Positions 1 through 11,797 are shown, numbered from the stretch's first letter. The stretch is 64,000 nt of DNA from Polytrichum commune (GCA_950295325.1 OX485806.1:27220001-27284000), one strand, 5' to 3'. Notes: a model not told the origin generated them from the letters alone. Made by a program: numbers and translations.

Positions 1-267
1 CAAACCAGTTGCTCTGATTACAGTCCCGGTTGGGACTTAACCCTCCAAACCAGCTGCTCTGATTACAGTCCCGGTTGGGACTTAACCCTCCAAACCAGCT
101 GCTCTGATTACAGTCCCGGTTGGGACCTAACCCACCAAACCAGCTGCTCCTGATTACAATCCCAGTTGGGACTAACCTCCAAACCAGCTGCTCTGATTAC
201 AGTCCCGGTTGGGCTTAACCCACCAAACCAACTGCTTTGATTACAGTCCCGGTTGGGACCTAACCCA
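1..267. repeat. 45-bp tandem repeat array, six units
   Basis: Six head-to-tail units of about 45 bp begin at 1, 46, 91, 136, 180 and 224. Each starts with CAAACCAGCTGCTCTGATTA and carries a short inverted core, TCCCGGTTGGGA. Units differ by single bases and 1-bp indels, so the array is not brand new. It touches the window edge and probably continues to the left. Open frames crossing it are by-products of the periodicity. Confidence 0.95.
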
Positions 268-1000
268 AAACTCTTTCCTTTACTAGTCACACGTCTTCCA
301 AGTTTTTTTCTTTTTTTCTTTTTTCTTGCTACTAAATAATGAACTAATATTAACACACTAATTCCACTAGCTCCTAACTAATCAACACGTGCAATTTTGA
401 ACTCTAATAACTCCCTCACTTGGGAGGCCTTGAGAAAAAGAGCTTAACTCATTAACTTCACTAAGAACTAATGTCACACACACGTGGCTCAAGCTCTTAA
501 GAGCTTGCTCCCTTGAGAGCGCTTGATGGAGAGAGTTGTAAATGAGAGAGAAAACACCTTAAGTAGCAAAGAGGGAGAAAGGGAGAGAGGGAGAGAGAGG
601 TGAGGATAGGGTGAGAGGATTAGCACCTCCAATCACAATCCCTTAACCTTCACCTTCAAAGTAGGGACTAATCCCCTTCCACCAAGCTTCCTTCTTCCTA
701 AACTACCAAGGTGGATCCAAAAGTGGGCATTTAACCCGCGGAGCTCACCTTGCCTCACCTTACCCCCTACTCACATAATCAAGGCATCCTCTTATTGAAA
801 TCAAACCTTGAAATAACTACACAACACATTTTAATGCCTAAACTCAAATCCACACCACACTTCACTCTTTTTATGTTTTGTGAATAATCATAACACCTCA
901 AAGTCAAACTAAAATTGGGTTCGAAGAGTTAATCACCACATGTGGGCACCATTTTGGGCTCACAACTAGCCAAGTAAAGACATATGTTTAAAATAGTCAA
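268..1000. other. Intergenic, no gene seen
   Basis: AT-rich sequence with purine-rich simple sequence near 545-605 (GAGAGG repeats). I see no coding potential, RNA gene or clear element end here. Confidence 0.6.
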
Positions 1001-1004
1001 CATA

Positions 1005-2035
1005 ATTTGGGGGAGGTGGGGATAAACCCATATGACCAATTCATGAGTACAATAATCGTCACTTTGACAATGAATCACACAATCTCCAAAAATTATGTAG
1101 CACATGCCTTTGGGCACAATTTGGATTTGCTACTAGATCACACCAATGCAATATTTCATATCCTACAAGAAGTGGATGCAAAGAGAGAAAACAAATTTGA
1201 ATCAAGTAGACTAACATCAACACAACAACAATCCGAACGCCTATATTAGAGTGGTCCATGGGTGGGTGTGGATCTAAGAACATACACCAAAAAGACATTT
1301 ATACTCAAATCATGCTAGCCATTCTAGGTTGAATGGTCAACATGAGGGGGGGGGGGGTCTATATGACCACTTCATGATCACATGATTCTTCACTTTGATA
1401 TTGAATGAGATATTCACATGAACTCCAAAAATTATGAGACATCTTAGATGTTGTAATCATATTGCTCGCTCTAATTGCATGTTTCATATCCGACAAGAAG
1501 TGGGTGCATGGAGAAAAAATATCCAAATTACACACCTTTACCTTAACGCCTTCTAAGGTTGACATGTCTAATTCGGTTACTTATCATAGGCGGGACACCT
1601 ATATTTGAATGGTATGTTTTGAAGATACAACTTCAAGAACATATACCAAAATGACACATGTTTTACATAAATTGACCTACATGCTCAAAATATGATAATC
1701 ATTCTAGGTCCAATACTCAACAAAGTGGGGAGGGGGGGGGGAGGCGAACATATATGATCATTCAATGAGCTCAAAAATATCCACTTTGGTAATGAATAAG
1801 ACATTCATATGAGGTGCGAAAATTACGAGGAGAGTCATTAGAACCTCAATTAGATTTGCTAATAGCAATCTTGTACCAATCGCGTGTTTACAAATCATAA
1901 GAGAAGTGGGCTAGTTGGGGAAAAAAATAGAACCATTTAAGACTCACGTATCTTACCTTAGGAATGTCTTTTTGAACTCCCCCCCCCCCCCCCCCCTCCC
2001 CCCACCCCAACCAATACAAGTGGGGAGTTGCATAC
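1005..2035. repeat. Diverged tandem repeat, three units of ~290-380 bp with poly-G spacers
   Basis: Three related units start near 1015, 1355 and 1745. Each runs through the same landmarks in the same order: a CATATGACCA-like start, CACTTTGA..ATGAAT, an AAAATTATG block, a TTTCATATC..AGAAGTGG block, and in the first two a CATTCTAGGT block followed by a run of 9-12 G. The third ends in an 18-C run near 1980. A reverse-orientation relative lies at about 23.04-23.48 kb, so the unit is also dispersed. No protein is recognisable; the short ORFs inside are not conserved between units. Confidence 0.75.
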
Positions 2036-2325
2036 AATAGGGTTGGTAGGTTGCTGAATCTTTGCTTTTGAAATCTTTCTTGGAGACTACACTTTCACCT
2101 CCAAATTACTCCTTCCTAATGTATCATTTATGGGCATTATTTCTTGATTTTCCCGGGGCGGTTGTATTTTGGTTCTTATTCTTGTAAGTGTATTTTCAAT
2201 TTGTGCCAAAAAAAAAAAAACAAAAAAAACTAACGTACCTTTTACCTTTATTTTCTTACCTTATGTACCTTTTACTAGCCCATTTCGTCAAAGACCAAGT
2301 AAGCAATGAATGGGGAGGAGTGACT

Positions 2326-2550
2326 GCTACATTGATTGTCCCAAGTAGTGCGTCCTACTATTCAGAGTTACGCAACGCTATAACTATTTATGGAGAATGT
2401 AATATTTCACAATGCCAATTCATTTATGTTTTACAATGTCCAAACAACCTATTGAACTTTCATTAGTAGAAATTGAACTTCTGAGTAAGACGTTATTGCA
2501 GTGCGTAACTCTGAATAGTAACACACGCTAATTGGGGTGATCGGTGTAGT
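2326..2550. mobile_element. MITE family A copy
   Basis: About 225 bp with long imperfect terminal inverted repeats. The left end reads CTACATTGATTGTCCCAAG; the right end, reverse complemented, reads ACTACACCGATCACCCCAA. Both arms continue through a matching TACTATTCAGAGTTACGCA segment. Further copies lie at 4472, 5392 and 10281, with a half copy near 62.6 kb. Non-autonomous; no coding capacity. Confidence 0.85.
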
Positions 2551-2720
2551 TACAAATGAACCAGTTGAGTTTGAGAAATAACCAGTTGAAATTCAAAACT
2601 TCATGAAAATTACTCGTCGTTTTGAAAGAATCTATGGAATACACATTAAATTAATAAAGAAAAACCAAAAGATGTCAGCATTTAGCATGTCAGCATGAAA
2701 CACTAGGACATCGACCAATA
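2551..2720 (-). repeat. AACCGGTT-repeat (family G) fragment
   Basis: Matches the dispersed ~230-bp family G, defined best by the copy at 21512-21755, in reverse orientation: an AACCAGTTGAGTTTGAGAAA block, then ATTTAATAAAG and GATGTCAGCAT. It directly abuts the family A MITE on its left. No coding content. Confidence 0.75.
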
Positions 2721-3427
2721 ATGCCCAAAATCTTCATGGACACCAATAAGAAGTTACCTATTAACCCCAAAGGCCTGAGGGAGAGAATCATCATATACAA
2801 GCATGACTCTCATCCATCCAACATAAAAATTATTAAAAAATAAAAATAAAAATAATCAACTTGACCCCTCCCCCCTAGCTCCCCCCTCCCCCCATAGTTT
2901 TGTTGTTGATTCATCCCAAGTGGCCTTGAGTACACAAATTCTAATTTTAGTGTCAAATCAACTCAAGTGAGTAACCTCCAAACTGCATACTATTTCGGGT
3001 TCTTTTTTAATGTTGGATGAGTGAGACTGTGAGAGAATGCTCGTATACAAGATATTTTCCTCTCTCCCAAAATCACACAAAGAAAGTTCAAGTTTGTCCT
3101 AGATCGGCAACTCGTTCACGAAAAATATATACTTCTAACAACAAATATGGTTGTATATATGACATCTTATCATAAAATTAAGATTGTTCACACAAAATTT
3201 TAGCTATTGACATGTCCCCAATTAGAAGATTCTAATGTAAATGTATATGTTGGTATGACACCTTAGGTGTTCAAGCATATCGTATTCATGGTACCTAACT
3301 TATTCAAGGCTTTTGTTCTGCAGTATCAACGTCTTTGCTTTATATAAACGTCTGCTAACTTTGAATCTAAATAAGCCTACAATATTGGTATTGAGTGTTG
3401 GTTACACTACTTCAACTTTCGAGCTAT
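2721..3427. other. Intergenic, no gene seen
   Basis: AT-rich DNA with a C-rich patch at about 2865-2895. No gene, RNA or element ends recognised. Confidence 0.5.
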
Positions 3428-3834
3428 TTGTGGGACTCAGGGCCACTTCGCACACGAGACTGAGAGCCCGTGACCATTATACTTCAAGCACTCTCATTGG
3501 TGGAGAAGGCGGAGCCGGTCCAAGTTCACTTCACACTATGCTTGAGGACCAACTGAGTATGTGTATGCAAGATGGATGTAAAGTCTACATGTATACCTAC
3601 ATGGCATCAAATGGATCATGTTTCATGGTCACTTGGACTATTTTTAATAACCACCTCTTGGAGGTAGGCTTAACACAAAACCGGGAGATCATGGCACTCC
3701 AAATGCTCACAACTGTTGATTTATTCTACTTTATCATGTGTGAGGACCTGCATGAATATAAATCATTTAAATAGCACTCGGTTAAGGGCCCAATCACATA
3801 TGACTTCACACTACACTTGATAGACCACGCACTT
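3428..3834 (+). repeat. Partial copy of foldback family J
   Basis: Starts with GGGCCACTTCGCACACGAGA and follows the same ~400-bp sequence as the left arm of the element at 37434 (AAGCACTCTCATTGGTGGA, then GATGGATGTAAAGTCTAC, then CATGTGTGAGGACC). The right end is missing where family G begins at 3835. A 153-codon open frame crosses it, but the frame exists only because the repeat happens to be open, and the related copy at 37.4 kb is read differently. Confidence 0.75.
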
Positions 3835-4060
3835 AGTTACATATGAACCGGTTGAGTTTGAGAAATAACTGGTTGAAGTTCAAGATTGCAAGAAAACTAT
3901 CGATCGTTTTAGAGGAATTTATGATAGAATATACCCCAATTTAATAAAGGAAACCCGAAGGATGTGAACATGTAACCGGTTGGACTTGCAAACACTCAGA
4001 TCTCAACCAATTATGCCCAAAAATCTCCCCGATCTTTGCTTGAAGGTATGTTCAAGACTC
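3835..4060 (-). repeat. Family G copy
   Basis: Reverse-orientation family G copy with AACCGGTTGAGTTTGAGAAA near 3846, then GATCGTTTTAGAGGAA, AATTTAATAAAGGAAA and ATGTAACCGGTTGGACTT. The two AACCGGTT palindromes sit about 135 bp apart, as in other copies. Confidence 0.8.
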
Positions 4061-4199
4061 GAGAAAATGAAATAACATGTCCCCAAAATATATTGTTTCC
4101 ATCTTCCAAAGATTCCATAGTATCCTATGTTGGTGGGGGGGGGGGGTGATTCGTTTTGTTTTTCATGTTCTCCATCTCATATTGATCAGAGATTTACAT

Positions 4200-4450
4200 C
4201 TTCAACCTTGTGTTGCATTCACGAATCTACGATGGCACATCAACCAAAACTAAATTGAAAATCGGACTTTCTATAAGTCAAGTTTAGGTTATTGGAAGTG
4301 TGTGCTTGTTGATTCCTTGATTGAAAACACATGTCTACACAGTTGTGTTCATTGTTGAACGTGGAGCAGTTAACAAGGTTGGAAGACGTTGTCCAATCTC
4401 TCTTAAACATGTGTCTTCATGGTGTTTGTTTTTGTATCCTCACCTAATCA
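4200..4450 (+). repeat. Dispersed repeat family H copy
   Basis: About 250 bp built of the blocks ACGAATCTACGATGGCACAT, TTGTTGATTCCTTGATTGAA, GTTCATTGTTGAACGTGGAG and AACATGTGTCTTCATGGTGT. The same block order recurs near 14.81, 26.82, 27.30, 27.52 and 49.61 kb, and in reverse at 55.30 kb. No terminal repeats or protein found. Confidence 0.75.
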
Positions 4451-4471
4451 CCTAATCATCTAATATGTACT

Positions 4472-5214
4472 TAGTGTATTGATTATCCCAATTGGTGTGT
4501 ATTACTATTTATAGTTAGGTGGTGCTACACCATTTATGGTATTTAGTGACACATACACTATTTGCGAAGGACCCAAACTAGATGCCTAGAGGTCTCAAAG
4601 TGTCATGTCCACTAATTACCAATATGACATTGTTTGTCAACATAAGTAACTTTTTCAAGTGAAACTTTATTTACATTATGACATTTAGTGCACCCCATGG
4701 GATACTCGAGATGATAGTTTTGTGATTTAGTGTGCTAGGGTGAAGATTTTATTGAGCATACTATTGGCACGTGTCAAGTGTTTGCATTTTAATGTGCAAG
4801 GAAAATATATTCTTGAACGTATTAATGCCAAGTGTCATTTGTGTAAACTATAGTCAACTTGAAGACCATTGTGTAACAAAAGCTTACACCTCATCACATT
4901 ATTGAACATACTCATGCCAAGATATTAGTAAGTGCACTTGAACACCAATGTCATGAGGTGACAATAATGGTAAAGTTGTTGATCATTAGTGTCACCTAAC
5001 ATACGCCTCAAAATAGGGTAAGTGACACTTATTGTGCATCTAACACTAAATAACATAATCGACGTATAACTAATTAATGAGAACGTAATATTTTATCAAG
5101 CAAAGCATTTATGTTCTATAATGTCCGAACAACCTATTGAACTCTTAAGTAAGACATTATTGTATTGCGTAAATTTGAATAGTAGGACGCACTAAGTGGG
5201 ATAATTAGTGTAGT
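4472..5214. mobile_element. MITE family A copy interrupted by a nested element
   Basis: The left arm (TGTATTGATTATCCCAATTG) and right arm (TAAGTGGGATAATTAGTGTA) are family A ends. The middle is interrupted from about 4530 to 5063 by a second element whose ends, CTACACCATTTATGGTATTT and AACACTAAATAACATAATCG, belong to family B. The nesting shows that family B moved after this family A copy landed. Confidence 0.75.
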
Positions 5215-5391
5215 GGCAAAGGACTACACCAATGTGATAGTGACACGTGACAACCCACTTTCAAAAGAGTGTTATTATATGCCACACCAAATAGGCAAAT
5301 TTGGTAAGCATGTAAATCAAATTTTGTCTAGAATTTATGCAATGATATGCATTGGCCTCACTGTGAAAGTTTTGTGCCACTTTTACATGAA

Positions 5392-5616
5392 CTACACCGA
5401 TTATCCCAATTAGTGCATGTTACTATTTGGAAATATGAATTGCTATAACTATTGCACGAGAATGTAATATTTTACCAAACAAAGTCATTTATGTTTTATG
5501 ATGCATGAACAACCTAGTTTGAACTTTCGTTAGTAAAAATCGAACTCCTGAGTAAGAGGTTGTTGCATTGTGTAACTTTGAATAGTAAACACACACTAAT
5601 TGGAATTATCAGTGTA
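5392..5616. mobile_element. MITE family A copy
   Basis: About 225 bp, opening with CTACACCGATTATCCCAATT and closing with AATTGGAATTATCAGTGTA. The internal block (GAGAATGTAATATTTTACCA, then TTTATGTTTTATGATG) is collinear with the copies at 2326 and 4472. Confidence 0.85.
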
Positions 5617-6097
5617 CCTATTTTATCAAGTGACAATTTGCAAAATTTAGGATTTTCTCATACACGTGACCAAGGGCTGTGTGACTAAATAAATTAAAAT
5701 TTCTAATGGTCATAGTCGGCGATATGAAAACCACCATCAAAACATATTCACATTACTTTTTAAAAGCCTTGGTCATGGGACATGATGTAAAGTGGAATCA
5801 AATTGGAATGTAAAGTTTTACATACAATAAAGAATGTACTACAAATATTAGTCTATTATGAATAAAATGTATCAAAAATCACCTTCATTTCGTGTTGAGA
5901 GAACGTGTACAAGTCTCTTACTGCAAAGTTTGGTAATCACCAAACATTTACATTTTTGTCAATTCCACATCACTCTCTCATCCATTTCCTGACATGGTCA
6001 CTCTTACTTTTGGTGACCTTGTGTAATATAAACTAGGACAAACACTAAATTCTCAATCAATGAAAGATTTGGTAATATGGTGGTTATGGTCACCGGT
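5617..6097. other. Intergenic, no gene seen
   Basis: AT-rich sequence between two MITEs. No coding potential or element ends recognised. Confidence 0.5.
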
Positions 6098-6327
6098 CAC
6101 TACACCGTTTATGATATTTAGTGTTACTTGCTACATGGAATTACACAATGCTATAACTTCTTACCATTAGATTTCAATTCTGTACCAACAAAAAGTAAAT
6201 ACGTTGTATGGACATTTTACAACATAAATGACCTTCTTGTAGTAATAACCTACATTTTTAGCAATAAGTTAAAGCACTGCGTTACTCCAAATAATAAGTG
6301 ACACTAAATACCATAAATGATGTAGTG
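6098..6327. mobile_element. MITE family B copy
   Basis: About 230 bp. The left end is CACTACACCGTTTATGATAT; the right end, reverse complemented, is CACTACATCATTTATGGTAT. The arms match for roughly 65 bp and share the interior AATTACACAATGCTATAAC pattern with family A, so A and B look like sister families with different outer ends. Confidence 0.85.
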
Positions 6328-6492
6328 TAAATATTGCCTTAATTAAGTAAAATATGTTCAAGTGACCCACACCATAATAAAAGCTTCGTGGTGTTGATGC
6401 GGCCCACACATATCAAGTGCATGGTTTGTGGGAGTCTTGGTGGGTAGGTTGGCCCACACTTAAAGCGCAACTTGGTGGAAATCCCATATAGG

Positions 6493-6883
6493 AGCCGGTT
6501 CATGGGGTCCCATGTCCCAAGTCCCAAGTCCCACTCATGTTAGCGAGTCCCAACATGGAGGCGAAGTCCAAACTTTTGAGCCTCCAGAAACCATCAAAAT
6601 ATAGTTAAGTTATCATTAGTGTTATATCTTTATTATCTTATGCAAAAAAATGCGAGACTTGTGTTGAGAGTTGGGTGTGGATTTTTGCTCAACCCAACTC
6701 TCGACACAAGTCCCAAGCCTCACCTCCAGAAATGTTGCCATGTAGGCATCCATGTCATACTTGGGACTTGGGACTCAAGACCCCATGTGACGTGGTCAGT
6801 CCCAACATTCATGCTCTCGATGGTTGGGATTGCACGGATTGGCCTCGAGTGACTTGGGACTTGGGACCCCGTGTGAACCGGCC
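6493..6883. mobile_element. MITE family C (CCCAAGTCCC-rich) copy
   Basis: Left end AGCCGGTTCATGGGGTCCCA; right end, reverse complemented, GGCCGGTTCACACGGGGTCC. The interior is packed with GACTTGGGACTTGGGAC units in both orientations. A second copy lies at 28137-28514, where the right end reaches GGCCCTTA, giving the GGGCCGGTT terminus used by other elements in this window. Confidence 0.8.
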
Positions 6884-7184
6884 TGGAGCTAAAATTGACA
6901 TTCAAGCATATTTGGGCACACCACTTGTCCAAAAATAGTAAGGGGATGTGCACTTGTGGGGGCTTGGAAAACATCGATCGACAACAACCAGAGCAACCAC
7001 ATAACAACCACCGCTTTGAATGTTTTGTATTCCATGTTCGCCGACCACCGTATTTGTACAATTTCGTGATCTAGTGTATGTCATATTGGCGGTTGGAATC
7101 GTCCATAATACATGCATAAAATATACTTGAACCCTAGTTTTAAGTGTGTCCATGAGCCAGGGATTGGAAATCGGGACCAATTTC

Positions 7185-7385
7185 CAAGGAGACTTTTGAG
7201 CATAATCGATGAGAATCTTAGCGTTCCCAAGTCCAACCGTGTTGGAATCTTCTAGATTCCCTTCACGAACTTGAAATATATTCCATAGATTCCTCTAAAC
7301 CGATCGATAATTTTCAAGGAGTCTTGACCTTTAACCGGTTATTTCCCAAACTCAACTCATTCGTCCGTAACTAGTGGGTTCGTTC
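7185..7385 (+). repeat. Family G copy
   Basis: Forward copy: ATAATCGATGAGAATCTTAG, AGTCCAACCGTGTTGG, ATATTCCATAGATTCCTC, TAACCGGTTATTTCCCAAAC. The first palindrome has decayed (AACCGTGTT) and the second is intact. Confidence 0.75.
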
Positions 7386-8309
7386 TCCTCGTTCATTGAA
7401 TGGGATGTGGTAAAAGGAAGGTAGGAGACCAAATGGGCGGGGTTCAAGGGACAAAGAACACACGGCACGCGTTCCCATCATATAATCTTGTACTGCATTG
7501 TGGTCTTTGAGTACATTTTCCGATGAGTGGACCTTGGTTCAATCTAGGCCCTATGCCTTTGCCATCATATGATGTTTTTGAGGTTGGGACTCGGGAGATA
7601 CAATTTGAAAGAACAATTACCGTAACACCATAGCAGGTTCATTCATAAATAATTTCCCAAAAAAAAACATAAAAAAACATAAATTACAGGCAAAGAGAAA
7701 CGAATAACTCTCAAATTATACTGTGATAAAAATGAAAAGACAGAAAATCATGATTAGGGTAATGACTTAGGTTTGAACAAGTTGGGCCGCCATAAATGGA
7801 TGAAAAACGCAATTAGGATGGAATTTCTGCACATCTTTCCCACCGTAAACACGAATGATTTTTAATCCAATAAATGAGAAGACGAATTTCAAGAAAATCT
7901 ATTTTTGGAACGCGAACCTTGTTTTTTCAAAAAAATTAAATATTCGTGCGGCAGGTGGCGAACCTGCTATGGTGTTACGGTATCTTATCTATCTATCCAT
8001 CTATTCATAAAATTCATTTCATTCGCAACAATTGTTGTGACGACTCGAAAATCCCAACTCTTAGGTAAACCTAGACATATGCATGGTTCGGGAATTACTT
8101 AAGTTGTAGACATGTAGGTGAATCTTATGATAGAAGAGGTAGAAATCGACCTTAAAGATGAAGTGAAAGTTATTGTTGGGAACACATGTTTGTTGTATCT
8201 ACATTGTATCGTTTGTAAAACACACACACACACACATACATCCATAGTGTGGTTACAACCACAATTTAGTTTCCAAGTATGTGAACATTTAGACTTATGT
8301 GAGAGCATC
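7386..8309. other. Intergenic, no gene seen
   Basis: No gene recognised. A short (CA)n tract lies at 8220-8236 and small A-runs near 7660. Open frames here are short and lack any family signature. Confidence 0.5.
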
Positions 8310-8530
8310 CGCACGTGGGTTTGAACATGTAGACCGGTAACGGGAAACAATGTCCCGAGAGATTTTGGGATATAATCGGTCGAGATCCGAGTGCTTTCAA
8401 CTCCAACCGGGTTACATGTTGACATTTGTCGGGTTTTCTTCATTAGTTCAGAGTATATTCTCTAGATTCCTCTAAAACGATCGGTAAAGTTCATGAAGTC
8501 TTGAACTTCAACCGGTTAATTCTCAATCCG
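8310..8530 (+). repeat. Family G copy
   Basis: Forward copy with TATAATCGGTCGAGATCC, CTCCAACCGGGTTACATG, TATTCTCTAGATTCCTCTAA and TTCAACCGGTTAATTCTCAA. Block order and spacing follow the 21.5-kb copy. Confidence 0.75.
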
Positions 8531-9283
8531 AAGTGGTTATTTTAAAAAAAACTAAAGCTTCGCGGTCACTTCTCCCCATGCATTTTGAGAGGGAATTCCC
8601 GGATTTTGGGTACATTGGTCTATCGAGCATAGCCGATAGTGTGTCCCTTTCAACACATTTCCCTCGGACATTGAGCCATCTCCGACACCTACTAAATGTC
8701 AAAAGTAACATGGGGTTGTGTGAGAGTCATCCAATAAATTATTAGGTAGCTAACCTAACACCACCACCGATCTTCTTATGACCGCCCAAATGGCCCTCCT
8801 ATTCATTTGAGTGGTCAAAAATTCATTATTGGTGTTGGGTTGAGTTACCTTAAGCATGATCTAAGCTTATGTTGAGGTCCAAGATTACAAAGATTCCATA
8901 ATTGAGTGTTCTTATTGGTGGAGAGTAAAATTTTGGATCCAAAGAGTTGACACTATGGTCCAGGCCTGTCACGTACCTCAATCGCTCATAAATAATACGA
9001 TGAACGTTTACATTCAATACAATAATTATGAATTATCAGCAAAGTATAATGTAAAAAATTCACCCTTGACAGATACAATGTGATCGACTATAAGCTCAAA
9101 GTACCCGACCATAGGAGAGAGACCAAAAAAATCCTCTTTCCTCCCTTGAGCTTCCTCTTATGCCAAAGGCACTACTTTTACTTTCTGTTTCCAACGATTA
9201 TAAAAGTCTTATATTCCATAGCTCTAGCTTTGGTTTTACTATGAAATTTTTATCTTTGATTCCTCCAGAACCTTCTTCCCGTC
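8531..9283. other. Intergenic, no gene seen
   Basis: Unremarkable AT-rich DNA between repeat copies. No coding potential recognised on either strand. Confidence 0.5.
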
Positions 9284-9674
9284 GGAATTGTTGAATTCCA
9301 ACTTGATTTATTCATCCATTCTTCTAGTTGAAACCGTCTAATTCCAACTCAATCCATCTATTCATTGAAAGTTGTCTAACTCCCAATGAATAACATCCAT
9401 CCGCTAGGAGTTGTCTAACTCCAATTCATATCTTCTACTTGAAGTTGTCTAATTCCAACAGAAAGGTCTTCCAGAGGGAGGTGTCTAACTTCTAGTTGGA
9501 GCTATCTAACTCCAACGCAAAGATCTTCCAACGGAAGTTATTTAACTCCCATGCACAGTTTGTCCATGGGTTGTTTAGCCCATGTGCACAATTCACATGG
9601 GTTGTCTAGCCCTTGTACACAATTCATTGATGGGTTGTCTAGCCTATTTCTTCCTCTGGAGTTGTCTGACTCCA
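9284..9674. repeat. Cluster of about eleven small hairpins with a shared loop
   Basis: Short inverted repeats recur every 25-45 bp. Clear ones are GGAATTGTTGAATTCC at 9284, TTCATTG/CAATGAA with an inner AGTT-GTCT-AACT at 9361-9390, GGAGTTGTCTAACTCC at 9407, GTTGGAG/CTCCAAC at 9495-9516, CATGGG/CCCATG at 9565-9584 and TGGAGTTGTCTGACTCCA at 9657-9674. Weaker ones sit near 9325, 9438, 9475, 9534, 9595 and 9630. The loop is nearly always (T)TGTCTA while both stem arms change together. No coding frame runs through. Confidence 0.7.
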
Positions 9675-9917
9675 ATGACCATCTACTCACATGCTAACTA
9701 CATCAAAGTATGGTTAGTCATCATTCTTCCCTAGTCAATCAATCAATAAATCAATAAATCTCTTCATCAAGGTACCACTAGTGCACATCACAAGGTCCAA
9801 GGCATGGAAACATGAATTGGTGCTAATTTGCCATCACTTTCCTGTCAAATCTTGACGATCTTCATTCCAAAAACACTCCTCCTAGTTCAAGAAATCGATA
9901 GTCGAGCTTGGGTTTAA

Positions 9918-10110
9918 TCTTGAACAATGTCCGGGGAGCATAGTCGGTCGAGATCCTAGTGTTCCCCAAACCCCCCGGTTGCATGTTGACATCTTTCGGT
10001 CTTTCTTTATTGAACCGAAGAATAATTTGTAATGGATCGGTAATGTTCCTAAAGTCTTGAATACAAACTGGTTATTTCTCAAACCCAACCAGTTCATCTA
10101 TAACTAAGAG
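9918..10110 (+). repeat. Family G copy
   Basis: Forward copy: AACAATGTCCGGGGAGCATA, AGTCGGTCGAGATCCTAGTG, GCATGTTGACATCTTTCGGT, AACTGGTTATTTCTCAAACC. The left part, missing from several other copies, is present here. Confidence 0.75.
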
Positions 10111-10280
10111 TCAATTCTCCCCATTCATTAATCTTAAATCCAAGAATAAAATCCATAAAGAGGTCTTTTGGACCTCAAGGTTTATAGACTTGGACCCTAA
10201 TGTAAATTCCCGCCTTCAAGTATCAAGTAACTTAGTCTAGGTGCACATTAAGGTCTATTTCAAACCAAAGACCAAATTGA

Positions 10281-10504
10281 CTACACTTATTATCCCAAGT
10301 AGTGTTTGTTACTATTCAGAGTTACACATTGCAATAACCATCTTATTCAAAAGTTCCTTTCTTATTAACAAAAATTTCACAGGTTGTTTTAAACTTATAG
10401 AACATAAACGGCTTTGCTTGGTAAATGTTACATTCTTATTAAATAGTTATAGTATTGCATAACTCCGAATAGTAACATGCACTAGTTGGGATAATCAACG
10501 TAGT
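10281..10504. mobile_element. MITE family A copy
   Basis: About 224 bp with ends CTACACTTATTATCCCAAGT and GTTGGGATAATCAACGTAG; the arms pair through TACTATTCAGAGTTACACA. The interior runs opposite to the 5392 copy, as expected for elements inserted in either orientation. Confidence 0.85.
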
Positions 10505-11796
10505 ACAAGGTTGCCATGCTTGGGAGCCGCCCCAAACCTCATGGTGGGCCTCATTGTGGGCTATTGTGTTTCCTTCAAACCCACGAAACACCCTTACCAT
10601 TCCCCTCAAAGGGTGAGCCACTTGCCGCTTGGGAAAACCATTACACATTGTGAATACCCCCCCCCCCTTTTCTTTTTCATTGTACGACTAGGTAGGGCCC
10701 ACCAAGCCTATGTGGTGGGCAATCAATCCAATATTTGGAGGTTTCGTTATGAGCCATTTAAAAATATTCACTTTATAAAGCCTTGCACAAGAGAACCAAT
10801 GAATGTTTGGCAATGAAAAGCTCACAATCTCATTGGTGTCTTTAGTTGTACCTTCCATTCAAGTTTTGCACGTAAAAGGAACAATGAGTTTGGTTTTCCC
10901 TACATGGCAAGTAGGGTTGGATGAGGGTTTGAGACGAATTTCAACATGTGATTGTTTTTTAGGTCCTCCGAATCTCCTATACAATTTGACTTCTTTCCAC
11001 AATTTTGTTGCTATGTCCCACATTTATGGTTTATTTTATCATGTATTTATGATTGAAAAGTTATGCGTTTGCACCATGTTTTTGTTTGTAATTACACAAT
11101 GTGTGCTTGATTCCGGACTATCCAAAAGTCCGGAATTATCATGGAATTATCACGGAATCACCTAAATACCAATTTGTTTAAGCTCTAATAAGATTTAAGC
11201 ATCAAAGGAAACATGAAGTTTATAATGTCTTCGAGCTGTTAGCATAATAACTTTAGTTATCCAAAATTTGAAAATTAAAGGAATAAATTAGATATGTGAT
11301 GTTTATCAACTTTAGCATGGATATGTTAAAGCCTCAACACCCGATTAGATCATTGGCTCATAATATATGTGAGATGTATTGTAACAATTGTATAGAAACT
11401 TCATGGGGGAGCAATTATAGTGAAGTGATCATGATAAACCTCTTCATATGCATACTACTATTACCTTTCAATGAAGTGCTTCTAAGCTATGATGATGGCT
11501 AACAAGCCTTCATACCTTGGACAATTGCCAAAATAACTATTGTTAACTAGATTTTTTCCAATTCATTTTAGGGAACAACTATGCTTAGCTAGAAAAGTTT
11601 CAAACCGATTTGAAGAATAACGAAAGTTATCTAGAAAAAATTAAGACCATATTCAAGTTCCCCTCTCGATTTGCTTCAGTTGAGGGTCTTTAATTATACT
11701 TGGGCCATTGAGGATCATCAAGAAATGCCTTTATATGATCACTCATAGTGTTGGGCTCCAGAACGACCTCCATGTACACCACCAACACAAATAACA
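10505..11796. other. Intergenic, no gene seen
   Basis: Open frames of 101 and 120 codons overlap here (10511-11165 region), but neither shows a domain signature, a plausible start context or intron structure. An 11-C run lies near 10660. I see no gene. Confidence 0.5.
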
Positions 11797-11797
11797 C

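Noticed and set aside
1-267. CRISPR-like array of regularly spaced repeats
   Set aside because: Units are contiguous 45-bp tandem repeats without unique spacers, in a plant-like genome.
3313-3774. 153-codon open frame on the plus strand
   Set aside because: It spans a copy of foldback repeat J. The related copy at 37.4 kb has a different frame usage and no domain is present.
9284-9674. Hairpin cluster as a set of tRNA or microRNA genes
   Set aside because: Stems are only 5-11 bp, no cloverleaf or ~70-bp foldback is seen, and no A/B box promoter elements were recognised.
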